Below, one piece after another: positions 34,117 through 41,059 of a stretch of DNA of 64,000 nt. The DNA comes from Mesorhizobium caraganae (GTDB lineage Bacteria > Pseudomonadota > Alphaproteobacteria > Rhizobiales > Rhizobiaceae). Under the pieces are notes generated by a model. That model saw only the letters and a program-made list of their open reading frames with translations. It was not told the DNA's origin and did no database searches. The first letter of the stretch is position 1. Each line of letters starts with the position of its first letter. Position numbers and translations under genes: made by a program. Where the stretch lies: assembly GCF_016836705.1 (NCBI RefSeq), contig NZ_JAFCGY010000019.1, positions 1-64,000 on the forward strand. The letters run 5' to 3'.

Positions 34117-35136
34117 TCAGCTGGGATCGCGGCCTTGCATGTATTTGTTGAGGTCGAACGAGTCGGCATTCTCCTTGGTGATGACGGCAAAGCCGTTATC
34201 GGCGAAGGGGATGCTCATCGGGTTGTGGCCCGACGTCTTGTAGTCGTTGAACGGGTCGATCAGTTCCGGATGCGCCGCCATGAAGGTGGCGACGAAGCCG
34301 AGATAGCCCTGCATGCCCTGGTTCGGGCTCAACGCCATGTGGATGTTGCCGGCCTTGATCTGTTCCAGCGTCGCCGGGGTGATGTCGGCGTGCATGATCA
34401 GCACTTTGGCCTTGGCTTCGAGAACGGCAGCGACCGCGCCTTCTGCCGAACCGGCTTCCGGAATCCACAGCGCCTTCAGGTTCGGGTTGGCCTGCAGCAT
34501 CGAGGCAACCGCCTTGTTGGCGACATTGGCGTCCTGGTTGGAGGCCTGGCGTCCCACCAGCTTCATCTTCGGATAGTTCTTGGCGAGGTAGTCGATGAAG
34601 GCGGTGACGCGCAGATCGTGGTTGCTCTGGCCGGGGTTCTCCAGCACGCCGTATTCGGCATCGTCGCCGACCTGCTTGACGATCTCCTCGGCGGCAAACT
34701 TGGCTTCCGCCAGATTGTCCGAGGTGATGTAGGACACGCGCTTGGACTTCGGCGAGTCGGCGGCGAAGGTGACGACGGTGGTGCCGTTTTCGATGGCGCG
34801 GTTGATCGGCTCGATGAACGGATCGGCCTGCATCGGGTGCAGTAGCACGCCGGCCGGCTTCTTGATCAGATCCTGTTCGAAGGAAGCGATCTGCTTGGCG
34901 ATGTCATAGTCCGGCGTGCCCGAAAACACGGTCTTGCAGCCCATCGCCGCTGCTGCCTGCTTGAAGCCCTGATAGACCGGCACCCAATAAGGATGCGCGG
35001 AGACCATGACGTTCATCACATAGGTCTCATCCGGCTTGCACTGAAACTTGCTCTCTGCCGACGCTGCGCCTGGCATCGCCAGGGTCAGCGTCATCACGGC
35101 GGCGCTCAATACGCCCGCCAGCCCAATCCTGTTCAT
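34117..35136 (-). CDS. Periplasmic sugar-binding protein of the ABC importer (RbsB/LsrB-like)
   Basis: This 339-residue protein has a signal peptide (residues 1-27, ending GAASA) and a type I periplasmic-binding domain with the N-terminal YVMNVMVSAHPYWVPVYQGFKQAAAAMGC block and a C-terminal GNIHMALSPNQGMQGYLGFV. The ATG at 35136 has a clear GGAGGAGA ribosome site. It is the first gene of the operon, downstream of the candidate operator. The ligand is not known; such proteins bind ribose, allose, AI-2, xylitol, erythritol and similar. Confidence 0.88.
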   Translation of the reverse strand: MNRIGLAGVLSAAVMTLTLAMPGAASAESKFQCKPDETYVMNVMVSAHPYWVPVYQGFKQAAAAMGCKTVFSGTPDYDIAKQIASFEQDLIKKPAGVLLHPMQADPFIEPINRAIENGTTVVTFAADSPKSKRVSYITSDNLAEAKFAAEEIVKQVGDDAEYGVLENPGQSNHDLRVTAFIDYLAKNYPKMKLVGRQASNQDANVANKAVASMLQANPNLKALWIPEAGSAEGAVAAVLEAKAKVLIMHADITPATLEQIKAGNIHMALSPNQGMQGYLGFVATFMAAHPELIDPFNDYKTSGHNPMSIPFADNGFAVITKENADSFDLNKYMQGRDPS

Positions 35137-35184
35137 TCTCTCCTCCGGGTTCCCCGACGATGAAAGCCTCGTCGCGTCAGCTTT

Positions 35185-35287
35185 GCAAGAAATTTCATTG
35201 TGTGAAATCTCTGGCACGCTTGAATAGGCCGGGATTTTTTGCGTGTCAATAAGCATGCATTAAAAATCATCCGCTGAAATTTCTTGC
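35185..35287. promoter_or_regulatory. Candidate operator region: spaced inverted GCAAGAAATTTCA pair
   Basis: GCAAGAAATTTCA (35185-35197) and its exact reverse complement TGAAATTTCTTGC (35275-35287) are separated by 77 bases upstream of the binding-protein gene. A third, overlapping palindrome ATTTCA-N5-TGAAAT lies at 35192-35208. Three TGAAAT half-sites in one promoter region suggest looping or cooperative binding by the SorC-type regulator. The rest of the 354-base gap to the next gene has no recognised ORF. Confidence 0.5.
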
Positions 35288-35490
35288 ATGAGGGGTGCTG
35301 AGCCGGATAATGGCGTTATCGCAAAAGGGGCATCGTCTGATTGCGGCCGGCGACCTGAAAACAAGATGTTCGGCCCGGTGTCGGTGCTCCAAGGGGAAAC
35401 CCTCTGTTTTCTTAACCAGCCGCAATTCTTGCGTGTTGAAGCAACGTCGGAGTTCTCTTATCGTCGCCGGGGTTTTGGGGGAATTTCGAC

Positions 35491-36021
35491 ATGCCTTTTC
35501 TGATTGCTCTTCTCGGCGTGCTGGGAGCGGCGGCGTTCTGGTGGTACCGCATGAAGGCCATGAACGACGCCGCGCGCGAGGTCGCCGATGTCGTCGGGCG
35601 CGTCCAGGGCAACATCCGCCGCAAGAAGCTGCGCAAGCAGGCGGCGCTGTCGCCGCTGACGGCGATCGACGACCCGGTCGTGGCGGCGGCAACGCTGATC
35701 ACTGCCATGGCTGCGGAGCACGGCCCGATCCTGCCGAAGCGCGAAACCATCATCCGCGAAGTGATTTCGCAGATTGCCGAGAACCAGAAGAAGACCGACG
35801 AGGCCGTCGTCTACGCCAAGTGGGCCTCGGCCCAGATCGACGACACGACCATCGTCATCGACAAGCTGGCGCCTTTCCTGCGCGAGCGCCTCGATCCGCA
35901 CGAGCGGGAAGATCTGCTGCAGATGCTGAACCGCGTCGCGCAAGGCGGCGAGCAGAAGTTCAAGGTCACCGACCAGCGCATGCTGCGGCTGCGGCAGAAG
36001 CTGGGTTTCGAGGTCAATTGA
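35491..36021 (+). CDS. Membrane-anchored conserved hypothetical protein
   Basis: This 176-residue protein has one N-terminal membrane helix (residues 3-19) followed by a charged, helical cytosolic part (residues ~45-170) rich in KQ/ER that resembles a TerB-like helical domain, but I cannot confirm the family. The ATG at 35491 follows GGGG; upstream open frame is not supported. Confidence 0.65.
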   Translation: MPFLIALLGVLGAAAFWWYRMKAMNDAAREVADVVGRVQGNIRRKKLRKQAALSPLTAIDDPVVAAATLITAMAAEHGPILPKRETIIREVISQIAENQKKTDEAVVYAKWASAQIDDTTIVIDKLAPFLRERLDPHEREDLLQMLNRVAQGGEQKFKVTDQRMLRLRQKLGFEVN

Positions 36022-36077
36022 GGGTGTGCCTGATATTCAGGTCGGTTGCTTGGGGGTTCAATCCACCTGCAATCGTT

Positions 36078-36263
36078 GGCGCTGCCCCTCACCTGCCTGC
36101 CGGCATCCTCTCCCCGTATAGTGACGGGGAGAGGGGTCGCTCTCATCGATGATTTCGCCAATCACCAGCGTTGTAGGAATGGCGCCGAGGCTGCGGACAG
36201 CCCTTTCTCCCGTCACTATACGGGGAGAAATGCCCGGCAGGGCAATGAGGAGCGGCGCTGACT
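36078..36263. repeat. Intergenic palindromic element C (same family as 22338-22513)
   Basis: It shares GGCGCTGCCCCTCA at the left edge with element B and AGCGGCGCTGAC-type sequence at the right edge, and has the same CTCCCCGTATAGTGACGGGG hairpin (about 36109-36134) plus an inverted copy on the right (about 36205-36228). No gene is seen inside. Confidence 0.7.
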
Positions 36264-36293
36264 TTCGACAACTTGTCACTCAAACGCTGCCGA

Positions 36294-37550
36294 CTAAATC
36301 GCCTCACCCTTGAGCAGCTTTGGCGTGTCGCCCGACAGCCCCGACGCCTGGCGGATGAAGAACTCCTTCAGCCGGGGCATGCGTTCGACGAGGCCGAGGC
36401 CGATGTCGCGGAGCTGGCGCAGCGGGCCGATGTCGTTGGAAAACAGCCGGTTCAGCACATCGGTGGTGACGCCCATCTGCACGGTGTCGAAGCGGCGCCA
36501 TTGCTGGTAGCGCTCGAGCACGTCGAGCGCGCCGATGTCCTGCCCAAGGCGATCGGCCTCGACAATCACTTCGGCCAGCGCCGCCACATCCTTGAAGCCG
36601 AGATTGAGGCCCTGGCCGGCAATCGGGTGGATGCCGTGGGCGGCGTCGCCGGCAAGCGCGATGCGCGGGGCGACGAAGGCGCGCGCGATGGTCAGGCCGA
36701 GCGGCCAGGCGCGCGGCTTGTCGGTGACGCGGATCTCGCCGAGCTTGAGGCCGAAGCGCAGTTCCAGCTCATGCTCGAAGACAAGGTCGTCGCCCGAAAC
36801 CAGTTTCTCGGCATCCTCGGAGCGTTCGACCCAGACCAGCGATGAACGGTTGGTGCCGTCCTCGGTCGGCTTCAGCGGCAAAGTGGCAAACGGGCCGGCG
36901 GGCAGGAAATGCTCCTCGGCGCGGCCATTGTGCGGGCGCTCATGCGCCACCGTGCAGACGATGCCGGACTGGCCATATTCCCATTTCACCGTCTTGATGC
37001 CAGCCATGTCGCGCAATTTCGAATTGACGCCGTCGGCGGCGACAAGCAGCCGCACCTTGAGCGTCGCGCCGTCGGCTAGATGCACGGTGACGCCGGCGCC
37101 GTTCGTGTCGAAGGCGCTGACCGCGACACCTTCGATGATATCGATGCCAAGCTTTTGCGCGCGGCGGCGCAAGGCGCCGTTCAGATCCCGGTTGGCGACC
37201 ATGTGGGCGAACGGTTCGCCCGGCGCGACCTCGCCGTCGAAGGTGAGGAACACCGGGCGCACCGGATCGGCGGTACGCGAATCGGTGACGATCATTTCGG
37301 TGATGGCTTGCGAGTGGCCGACGATTTCCTGCCAGACGCCGAGCTGGTCGAGCATGCGGCAAGCGGCGGCGGCGATCGCCGAGGCGCGGCCGTCCTTCTG
37401 CCAGACGCCGGCTGGGGCTGCATCGACGACGGCAACGGCCAGGTTCGGCCGCGCCTGTTTCAGCGACACGGCGGCGGCGAGGCCAACATAGCCGGCGCCG
37501 GCGATCAGCACATCGAGCGAGTTTTTTGCGTCCGTCTTGCGGTCTGCCAT
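36294..37550 (-). CDS. UbiH/UbiF/COQ6-type FAD monooxygenase (ubiquinone biosynthesis)
   Basis: This 418-residue enzyme has the FAD motif VLIAGAGYVGLAAAVSL, the mid DG motif and the family signature GDAAHGIHPIAGQGLNLGF (residues ~305-323). UbiH/F/I paralogues hydroxylate the ring of ubiquinone precursors; which carbon is used cannot be told from sequence. ATG 37550 has AAAGGA seven bases upstream; earlier in-frame starts are less likely. Confidence 0.9.
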   Translation of the reverse strand: MADRKTDAKNSLDVLIAGAGYVGLAAAVSLKQARPNLAVAVVDAAPAGVWQKDGRASAIAAAACRMLDQLGVWQEIVGHSQAITEMIVTDSRTADPVRPVFLTFDGEVAPGEPFAHMVANRDLNGALRRRAQKLGIDIIEGVAVSAFDTNGAGVTVHLADGATLKVRLLVAADGVNSKLRDMAGIKTVKWEYGQSGIVCTVAHERPHNGRAEEHFLPAGPFATLPLKPTEDGTNRSSLVWVERSEDAEKLVSGDDLVFEHELELRFGLKLGEIRVTDKPRAWPLGLTIARAFVAPRIALAGDAAHGIHPIAGQGLNLGFKDVAALAEVIVEADRLGQDIGALDVLERYQQWRRFDTVQMGVTTDVLNRLFSNDIGPLRQLRDIGLGLVERMPRLKEFFIRQASGLSGDTPKLLKGEAI

Positions 37551-37663
37551 GTCAATTCCTTTCGAAGCCATGACCGTCCTGCCCCACGGGGACATTGCGG
37601 CCTTGACTGCCCGCCATTCCTGTCCGAAACCGCCATAGCATCTTTAAGGCGAGGTCACGAAGC

Positions 37664-38539
37664 ATGACAGCGGCCATGGACGAGCTTCTCAGCATTCTCG
37701 ACCTCGAGCAGCTGGAACACAATCTGTACCGTGGTCGCAGCCCAAAGCTCGACTGGCAGCGCGTCTTCGGCGGCCAGACCATCGCCCAGGCGCTGGTCGC
37801 CGCGCAGCGCACGGTCGAGCCCGAGCGCCATGTGCATTCGCTGCACGGCTATTTCATGCGGCCGGGCGACACCAAGGTGCCGATCGTCTACGAGGTCGAC
37901 CGCATTCGCGACGGCGGCTCCTTCACCACGCGTCGCGTGGTGGCGATCCAGCATGGCCAGGCGATCTTTTCGCTGGAGGCCTCGTTCCAGCAGGACGAGG
38001 TGGGACTGGAGCATCAGCTGCCGATGCCGCGCGACGTGCCGGCGCCCGACAGCCTGTTGTCGCAGCGCGAATTGCTAGGGAAATTCGGCGAGGCGGTGCC
38101 GGAAGGCATCAGGCGCTACTGGGAGCGCGACCGGCCGATCGAGATGAAGCCGGTGATGCTGAAACACTACACCAGCCGCGAAAAGCTGGAGCCGCAGCAG
38201 AACATCTGGATCCGCACCACCGGCCCGGTGCCGGCCGACCGCGGCATACAGGCTGCGGTGCTTGCCTACCTCTCCGACATGACGTTGCTCGACACCTCGA
38301 CCTTTGCGCACGGCCGCGCCATTTTCGATCGCGACATCCAGGCGGCGAGCCTCGACCACGCCATGTGGTTCCACCGCAGCCATCCGCTCGACGACTGGAT
38401 CTTGTACACACAGGACAGCCCGTCGACGCAAGGGTCGCGCGGCTTCACCCGCGGCTCGCTGTTTGCCCGCGACGGCACGCTGATCGCCTCGGTTGCCCAG
38501 GAAGGCCTGATCCGCCTGAAGCGTCCGCCTGCCGAATAG
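37664..38539 (+). CDS. tesB: Acyl-CoA thioesterase II
   Basis: This 291-residue protein has two hot-dog domains. Typical TesB features are FGGQTIAQALVAAQRTV and HSLHGYFMRPGD in the first half and LAYLSDMTLLDTS and SLDHAMWFHR in the second, where the catalytic Asp/Gln/Thr-type residues lie. TesB hydrolyses medium- and long-chain acyl-CoA. It is divergent from the UbiH-type gene. Confidence 0.95.
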   Translation: MTAAMDELLSILDLEQLEHNLYRGRSPKLDWQRVFGGQTIAQALVAAQRTVEPERHVHSLHGYFMRPGDTKVPIVYEVDRIRDGGSFTTRRVVAIQHGQAIFSLEASFQQDEVGLEHQLPMPRDVPAPDSLLSQRELLGKFGEAVPEGIRRYWERDRPIEMKPVMLKHYTSREKLEPQQNIWIRTTGPVPADRGIQAAVLAYLSDMTLLDTSTFAHGRAIFDRDIQAASLDHAMWFHRSHPLDDWILYTQDSPSTQGSRGFTRGSLFARDGTLIASVAQEGLIRLKRPPAE

Positions 38540-38566
38540 GCATTTTCAAAAAATTGCCCATTTTTT
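38539..38566 (+). terminator. Weak terminator after tesB
   Basis: GGCA and TGCC with partly paired T/A tracts form an imperfect hairpin followed by six T residues, beginning at the tesB stop. Confidence 0.4.
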
Positions 38567-38657
38567 AATCAGTGACTATCCGGTGACAATGTGCACCGCT
38601 CTGCTGCGGCCCGAGCTATCCGTTTGTTTACAATGAGTTAACACACTGCTTCGGCAA

Positions 38658-38674
38658 TTGGCACGGAGCTTGAA
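38658..38674 (+). promoter_or_regulatory. Near-consensus sigma-54 promoter for glnK
   Basis: TTGGCACGGAGCTTGAA matches the -24/-12 pattern TTGGCAC-N5-TTGC with one departure (A in place of the C of the -12 GC). It lies about 85 bases upstream of glnK. A TGCACC half-site, which resembles part of an NtrC box, is at 38592-38597. NtrC/sigma-54 control of glnK-amtB is well established in proteobacteria. Confidence 0.55.
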
Positions 38675-38756
38675 TCCTGTTGGGCACTCTCCGGGCTCTT
38701 TGGGATCGGTGAAGGTGTAAAACGCGGGGGACCGCAACAGCAAAGGGTGAAACCTT

Positions 38757-39095
38757 ATGAAAATCGTGATGGCAATCATCAAGCCGTTCAAGCTCGACGA
38801 GGTGCGCGAAGCGCTCACCGCCGTCGGCATCCAGGGCCTGACCGTCACCGAAGTCAAAGGCTACGGGCGTCAGAAGGGACACACGGAAATCTATCGCGGT
38901 GCGGAATACGCGGTCAGTTTCCTGCCGAAAATCAAGATCGAAGTCGCGGTCAGCACCGACCTGGTCGACAAGGCCGTCGAAGCCATCACTGCGGCGGCCA
39001 AGACCGGTCAGATCGGCGACGGCAAGATCTTCGTCTTCGGCATCGATCAGGCGGTACGCATCCGTACCGGCGAAACAGACACCGACGCGCTCTAA
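38757..39095 (+). CDS. glnK: Nitrogen regulatory protein PII
   Basis: This 112-residue PII protein has the T-loop KGYGRQKGHTEIYRGAEY with the uridylylation residue Tyr51, and the C-terminal DGKIFVFGIDQAVRIRTGE signature. Trimeric PII senses ATP, ADP and 2-oxoglutarate and, as GlnK, blocks the ammonium channel when nitrogen is plentiful. The next gene is amtB, which supports GlnK over GlnB. Confidence 0.96.
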   Translation: MKIVMAIIKPFKLDEVREALTAVGIQGLTVTEVKGYGRQKGHTEIYRGAEYAVSFLPKIKIEVAVSTDLVDKAVEAITAAAKTGQIGDGKIFVFGIDQAVRIRTGETDTDAL

Positions 39096-39126
39096 GCGGC
39101 GAACACGTATTCCAATGGAGAGTTCA

Positions 39127-40557
39127 ATGAATATTCCTTCCACCTTGAAGACAGTGGCGCGCTCCGCGCTGCTGGGCTCGTTCGCGCTCGGAGCATTGGG
39201 CACGGTTGCTGCCTTGGCGCAGGAAGCGGCACCCGCCGTCGCCGCGGCAGCGCCAGCAGCGCCGGCCTTTACCGTCGACAAGGGCGACACCACGTGGATG
39301 ATGATCTCCACCGTGCTGGTGCTGTTGATGACCATTCCCGGCCTTGCGCTTTTCTACGGCGGCCTGGTTCGTACCAAGAACATGCTGTCGGTGCTGATGC
39401 AGGTCTTCACCATCACCAGCGTGGTCATGATCATCTGGGTTTTCTACGGCTACAGCCTCGCTTTCACCCCGGGCAACGCCTTCGTCGGCGGCCTCTCCAA
39501 GATGTTTCTCTCCGGCGTCAATGTGTCGACGCTGTCGGAAACCTTCAGCAAGGGCGTCGCCATTCCTGAACTGGTGTTCGTCGTCTTCCAGATGACTTTC
39601 GCCTGCATCACGCCGGCCCTGATCGTTGGCGCCTTCGCCGAACGCGTCAAATTCTCCGCCTTGATCCTTTTCGTTATCCTCTGGGTGACGGTCATCTACT
39701 TCCCGATCGCGCACATGGTCTGGTTCTGGGGGGGCCCGAGCGCCTATGCCGACCCGTCCGGCCTGATCTTCAGCTTCGGCGCCATCGATTTCGCCGGCGG
39801 CACGGTCGTTCACATCAATGCGGGCATTGCCGGCCTCGTCGGCGCGCTGATGATCGGCAAGCGCATCGGCTACAAGAAGGACATCATGGCGCCGCACTCG
39901 ATGACGCTGACCATGGTCGGCGCCTCGCTGCTGTGGGTCGGCTGGTTCGGCTTCAACGCCGGTTCGAACCTCGAAGCGAACGCCTATGCGGTGCTGGCCA
40001 TGATCAACACCTTCGTCGCCACGGCGGCGGCGGCAGTGACCTGGATCGTGCTTGAATCGCTGCTGCGCGGCAAAGCCTCCATGCTCGGCGCTGTTTCGGG
40101 CGCGGTCACCGGCCTCGTCGCGGTCACGCCGGCGGCCGGTTTTGCCGGCCCGATGGGTGCCATCGTGCTTGGCATCGTCGCCACCTTCGTCTGCTACTTC
40201 TTCGTCTCGGTGGTGAAGAACACGTTCGACTACGACGACAGCCTCGATGTCTTCGGTGTCCATTGCATCGGTGGCATCATCGGTGCGCTCGGCACAGGCA
40301 TACTGGTCAATCCCGCGCTCGGCGGCGCCGGCATCGTCGATTATTCGACCGCCGACTTCGCCGCCGGCTATGCCGGCACGGCCACACAGCTTCTGGCGCA
40401 AGGCAAGGGCGTCCTAGTGACCCTGCTGTGGTCGGGCATCGGCAGCGCCATCCTCTACAAGATCGTCGACCTGATCATCGGTCTGCGGCCGACGGCCGAC
40501 GCCGAGCGCGAAGGCCTCGACCTGACCGCGCATGGCGAAGCGGCCTATCACTCGTAA
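39127..40557 (+). CDS. amtB: Ammonium transporter
   Basis: This 476-residue protein has a signal-like N-terminus ending AALAQEA and about eleven membrane helices of the Amt/Rh family. The twin-histidine pore is represented by YFPIAHMVWFWGG and DVFGVHCIGGIIGALG. ATG 39127 has GGAGAG upstream; an in-frame ATG at 39115 would add four residues. It is co-transcribed with glnK, 31 bases downstream. Confidence 0.95.
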   Translation: MNIPSTLKTVARSALLGSFALGALGTVAALAQEAAPAVAAAAPAAPAFTVDKGDTTWMMISTVLVLLMTIPGLALFYGGLVRTKNMLSVLMQVFTITSVVMIIWVFYGYSLAFTPGNAFVGGLSKMFLSGVNVSTLSETFSKGVAIPELVFVVFQMTFACITPALIVGAFAERVKFSALILFVILWVTVIYFPIAHMVWFWGGPSAYADPSGLIFSFGAIDFAGGTVVHINAGIAGLVGALMIGKRIGYKKDIMAPHSMTLTMVGASLLWVGWFGFNAGSNLEANAYAVLAMINTFVATAAAAVTWIVLESLLRGKASMLGAVSGAVTGLVAVTPAAGFAGPMGAIVLGIVATFVCYFFVSVVKNTFDYDDSLDVFGVHCIGGIIGALGTGILVNPALGGAGIVDYSTADFAAGYAGTATQLLAQGKGVLVTLLWSGIGSAILYKIVDLIIGLRPTADAEREGLDLTAHGEAAYHS

Positions 40558-40564
40558 GCTTTCC

Positions 40565-40586
40565 GGGGGCGGCCTCGGCCGCCCCC
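40565..40586 (+). terminator. GC-rich hairpin after amtB
   Basis: GGGGGCGGC and GCCGCCCCC pair around a short loop seven bases past the amtB stop. It lacks a T-run; a much stronger terminator follows at 40634. Confidence 0.5.
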
Positions 40587-40633
40587 GCATTCTCCCATCC
40601 CGTCGTGACGCTCCCGAAAAGGGCTCACGCTTT

Positions 40634-40664
40634 GAGGCCCGGGTCATTCCGGGCCTCTTTTTTT
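40634..40664 (+). terminator. Strong rho-independent terminator after glnK-amtB
   Basis: GAGGCCCGG and CCGGGCCTC form a 9-bp stem around GTCATT, followed by seven T residues. Confidence 0.85.
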
Positions 40665-40821
40665 GCAATACCGTCATCCGGGCGCTCGGCGGCGCCAACT
40701 GATGATCGACGCAAGTGATGGCCCCAGCGTCCCCCGCGCGGGGGATGCAAGCGCCGGACCGGTGTGACACCTCGTGGAAGATCGCGAGATTCGCGACCTC
40801 ACTCGAACAGGACGTCTCACC

Positions 40822-40911
40822 ATGAAAAAAGCCTATGAGAAGCCGACGCTGTCAAAGCGTGAAAAACTGTCCCGTGTCACCGCTGGCATCCCTTTATCGC
40901 AGCAGGCATGA
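40822..40911 (+). CDS. Candidate RiPP precursor with lasso-type leader motif (29 residues)
   Basis: ATG 40822 opens a 29-residue ORF whose leader, MKKAYEKPTLSKREKLSRVT, has Tyr5, Pro8, Leu10 and Thr20 at the spacing YxxPxL(x9)T known for lasso-peptide leaders; the usual Gly at +9 from Tyr is Glu14. Thr20 would be at position -2, and the remaining core, GIPLSQQA, starts with Gly, as lasso cores do. The core is only 8 residues with no Asp/Glu at ring position 7-9, so it cannot form a normal lasso ring. I recall similar short proteins annotated as putative RiPP precursors in Rhizobiales. A ribosome site (AGGACG) is about 10 bases upstream. No processing genes are near. Confidence 0.6.
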   Translation: MKKAYEKPTLSKREKLSRVTAGIPLSQQA

Positions 40912-41059
40912 GTCGAAACGGCCGTGGCGCGCTCTGTGCAAGATCGTTGCCCACGGCCTTATAGTTAATGCGGCCTTAACCTTCCCCCCGATAGTCTGGC
41001 GTTCGAATCTGCCGGAGTGCGTCATGCGCCCGGCCAGGCAAAAACAGACGGGGAAGAGC

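Noticed and set aside
39124..40401. Long open frame antisense to amtB
   Set aside because: Composition is His/Asp/Gly/Arg-rich and it opposes a clear Amt gene.
40999..41015. T-arm-like GTTCGAATC sequence suggesting a tRNA
   Set aside because: No acceptor stem, D-arm or anticodon arm pairs around it.
40835..41059. Upstream extension of the ftsK frame
   Set aside because: The added 75 residues show no transmembrane or family pattern and overlap the small precursor ORF; starts at 41024 or 41060 fit better.
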